A stretch of 64,000 nucleotides of DNA, from assembly GCF_005217615.1 (NCBI RefSeq), contig NZ_SZNK01000001.1:1073501-1137500 (forward strand), given 5' to 3'. Below, one piece after another: positions 62,481-64,000 of this stretch (position 1 is its first letter; every line of letters begins with the position of its first letter). Position numbers and translations under genes: made by a program. The DNA is from Brevibacillus antibioticus (GTDB lineage: Bacteria; Bacillota; Bacilli; Brevibacillales; Brevibacillaceae). Under the pieces are notes generated by a model. It was not told the origin of the DNA. It was given only the letters and a program-made list of their open reading frames with translations, and did not search any database.

Positions 62481-63269
62481 GTGGCACGGCTAACCAGTCA
62501 AGAAAAAGCAAAAGAGTTCGATAAATGGGTCATGTGGAAGCAAGAGGGAAGTCGCGAGGCGGAGGTTGACTTGGTCACGCGGTTTTTGCCACTGGTAGAT
62601 AAGGTGGCAAATCGGTTGGCGATTAATCTGCCAGCAAATGTGGACAAGGATGACTTGATTAGTTATGGGCGCTTTGGACTATTGGACGCTTTGGCTAAAT
62701 TCGATCATACACGGGGTCTCCAATTTGAGACGTACGCTATGTGGCGGATTCGTGGTGCGATGATCGATGGACTACGCGAGAACGACTGGATCCCTCGTAC
62801 TGTTCGAGACAAGGCCAAAAAAATCGAAGAAGCATACACCAACTTGGAACAGCAAATGCTGCGAATGCCAACCGATCAAGAAGTGTCTGATTATCTGGGA
62901 ATAAGCAAAAAGGAGCTTCAACAGGTTTTCTTGGAAACCTCCCTTGCCAGCATGGTTTCTATCGATGAGGCAGTAGGGGATGAAGACGAACAAAAAACAG
63001 CAAGACATTCGTATATCATCGACGAGCTCACACCTCGCCCTGAAAATGTGGCGGAAGTATCCAGCTTAAAAGAGGTTCTAGTAACTGTCATCGACAAATT
63101 GCCTGAAAAGGAACGACTGGTTGTCTCCTTGTTTTATTTTGAAGAAATGACCTTATCAGAAATTGCGGAAATCATGAGCTTGTCACCTTCAAGAATATCC
63201 CAGTTGCACTCCAAAGCTCTTTTCCGACTGCGTTCTGCGTTGTCCAGATGGAAATCGCAATTGCTGTAA
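62481..63269 (+). CDS. sigD: RNA polymerase sigma factor for motility (SigD/FliA)
   Basis: 262 aa from GTG 62481, after aaggttggtg. Sigma-70 regions 2 ('DLISYGRFGLLDALAKFDHT', 'FETYAMWRIRGAMIDGLREN'), 3 ('RMPTDQEVSDYLGISKKELQ') and 4 ('YFEEMTLSEIAEIMSLSPSR' with 'ISQLHSKALFRLRS'). It directs transcription of late flagellar, chemotaxis and autolysin genes and is held by FlgM. Its position near the end of the operon means it is made late. Confidence 0.96.
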   Translation: MARLTSQEKAKEFDKWVMWKQEGSREAEVDLVTRFLPLVDKVANRLAINLPANVDKDDLISYGRFGLLDALAKFDHTRGLQFETYAMWRIRGAMIDGLRENDWIPRTVRDKAKKIEEAYTNLEQQMLRMPTDQEVSDYLGISKKELQQVFLETSLASMVSIDEAVGDEDEQKTARHSYIIDELTPRPENVAEVSSLKEVLVTVIDKLPEKERLVVSLFYFEEMTLSEIAEIMSLSPSRISQLHSKALFRLRSALSRWKSQLL

Positions 63270-63300
63270 GGGGACATTACCCAAGCTTGAGAGGGGTAGA

Positions 63301-64000
63301 ATGATGGAAGGGATCGGGAAATATAAATTAGAAGTAAGAATTTCAGCTGATAAATTGGAGGCCGAACTACTTCTACGCATGGACGAACAAGATATCGACG
63401 AAATTGTCGTCTTGGAAACAGATGTATACAAAGCATTACAAGCAAGCAATGTGAAGTATGGAATTCTCGATGATGTAGTTCGGGACTTGTGCACCTTACC
63501 CGCGAAGTATGCGAACGCGAGAGTAAAGGTTGCTCAAGGGATTGCACCAGAGGCCGGAACCGATGGGACGATCGAGTACCCCTATTTGGCAACTATTAAT
63601 GAAGGGGAAGGTCCAAAAGAGCTAGAGGATGGCCGAGTTGATTTTTATAATGTGACGACAATCCCTAATGTAGCAAAAGGACAACTCTTGGCTCGTAAAA
63701 TATCAGCAAGCCAGGGACAACCAGGTACAGCAGTTACCGGAGAGCCCATCGCTCCCAAAGCCGGCAAGGAAATAAACATGAAGCCTGGGAAAAATGTTGT
63801 GCTCAATCAAGAGCGGACGATGCTTTACGCCGCTATTGACGGACAAGTCTCCTTTACGGAACAGGCAAAAATGAACGTATTTCCCGTATTTGAAGTAAAC
63901 GGGGATGTTGATTTTGGTGTTGGCAATATTGATTTTGTGGGAACGGTGGTCATTCGCGGGAACGTATTGAATGGCTTTCGCGTAAAGTCATCAGGAGATA
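63301..64000 (+). CDS. FapA-like DUF342 protein (partial, runs off the window)
   Basis: Starts at ATG 63301, after gagaggggtag; 233 codons are visible and the 3' end is outside the window. The N-terminal part is 'KYKLEVRISADKLEAELLLR', the middle has 'LLARKISASQGQPGTAVTGE' and 'PIAPKAGKEINMKPGKNVVL', and the last visible part 'FPVFEVNGDVDFGVGNIDFV' and 'GTVVIRGNVLNGFRVKSSGD' is the beta-helix repeat of DUF342/FapA proteins. FapA is linked to flagellar polar placement in Vibrio; its role in Firmicutes is not defined. Bacillus operons have a related gene next to sigD. Confidence 0.85.
   Translation, partial: MMEGIGKYKLEVRISADKLEAELLLRMDEQDIDEIVVLETDVYKALQASNVKYGILDDVVRDLCTLPAKYANARVKVAQGIAPEAGTDGTIEYPYLATINEGEGPKELEDGRVDFYNVTTIPNVAKGQLLARKISASQGQPGTAVTGEPIAPKAGKEINMKPGKNVVLNQERTMLYAAIDGQVSFTEQAKMNVFPVFEVNGDVDFGVGNIDFVGTVVIRGNVLNGFRVKSSGD

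Noticed and set aside
1..64000. CRISPR arrays, tRNA, rRNA
   Set aside because: No regularly spaced repeats, no tRNA cloverleaf with a CCA or TPsiC-like arm and no rRNA segment were noticed on reading; a dedicated scan could still reveal small RNAs.

Overview
The window looks like the chromosome of a flagellated, endospore-former-type Firmicute, most probably Brevibacillus or a close Paenibacillaceae relative. I infer this from gene order and protein style: comM, sucC-sucD-dprA-topA-trmFO-xerC-hslV-hslU-codY runs straight into a Bacillus-type fla/che operon with FliY, CheC, CheD, a SwrB-like protein and SigD. No species call is possible without a search.

Positions 1-16,300 are an accessory, AT-rich, decaying region. 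It holds small orphan genes, several reading frames broken by in-frame stops or one-base shifts (247-761, 818-1585, 2099-2250, GIY-YIG at 3150-3533, 4502-4706, 6445-7331), an orphan barstar immunity gene (4863-5132), an IS21-type element with a broken istA (9946-12132), a truncated IS256-type element (14942-16306) and a 119-bp end remnant of the same IS type (3806-3924). It also has a secreted lysozyme-like protein and a lipoprotein (12634-14277).

The organising feature of this region is comM. The intact competence helicase gene is at 16674-18218. A 1-kb block (barstar 3' end, a 67-codon minus-strand gene, first 219 codons of comM) is repeated at 5091-6112 and 16307-17329. The upstream copy stops inside comM, just before the Walker A codons, and continues into foreign DNA. 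The same comM-to-foreign junction (62 bp) recurs at 50-111, and a degraded comM 3' end lies at 18600-18713. This looks like repeated insertion into comM by DNA that carries its own comM 5' part and so restores the gene. I see no integrase gene.

Positions 18,219-24,600 are a lineage-specific stretch: an I42 (chagasin-type) protease inhibitor, a cyclic-di-GMP module (EAL protein, 118-aa protein, CBS-GGDEF protein), a YbjQ-family protein, an SCP2-like protein, an AlbA_2 domain protein and a lipoprotein.

Positions 24,742-35,525 are core genes: succinyl-CoA synthetase (sucCD), dprA, topA, trmFO, xerC, the HslVU protease and the nutrient-sensing repressor CodY, with clear terminators after sucD and codY.

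Positions 35,897-64,000 are the fla/che operon: basal body rod and MS ring, switch, export ATPase complex, hook length and hook protein, FliL, FliM/FliY, CheY, the FliOPQR-FlhBA export gate, FlhF/FlhG, CheB/A/W/C/D, a membrane protein, SigD and a FapA-like protein cut by the window edge. Genes are tightly packed, often with ATGA overlaps. flgD, normally between fliK and flgE, is absent from its usual place.
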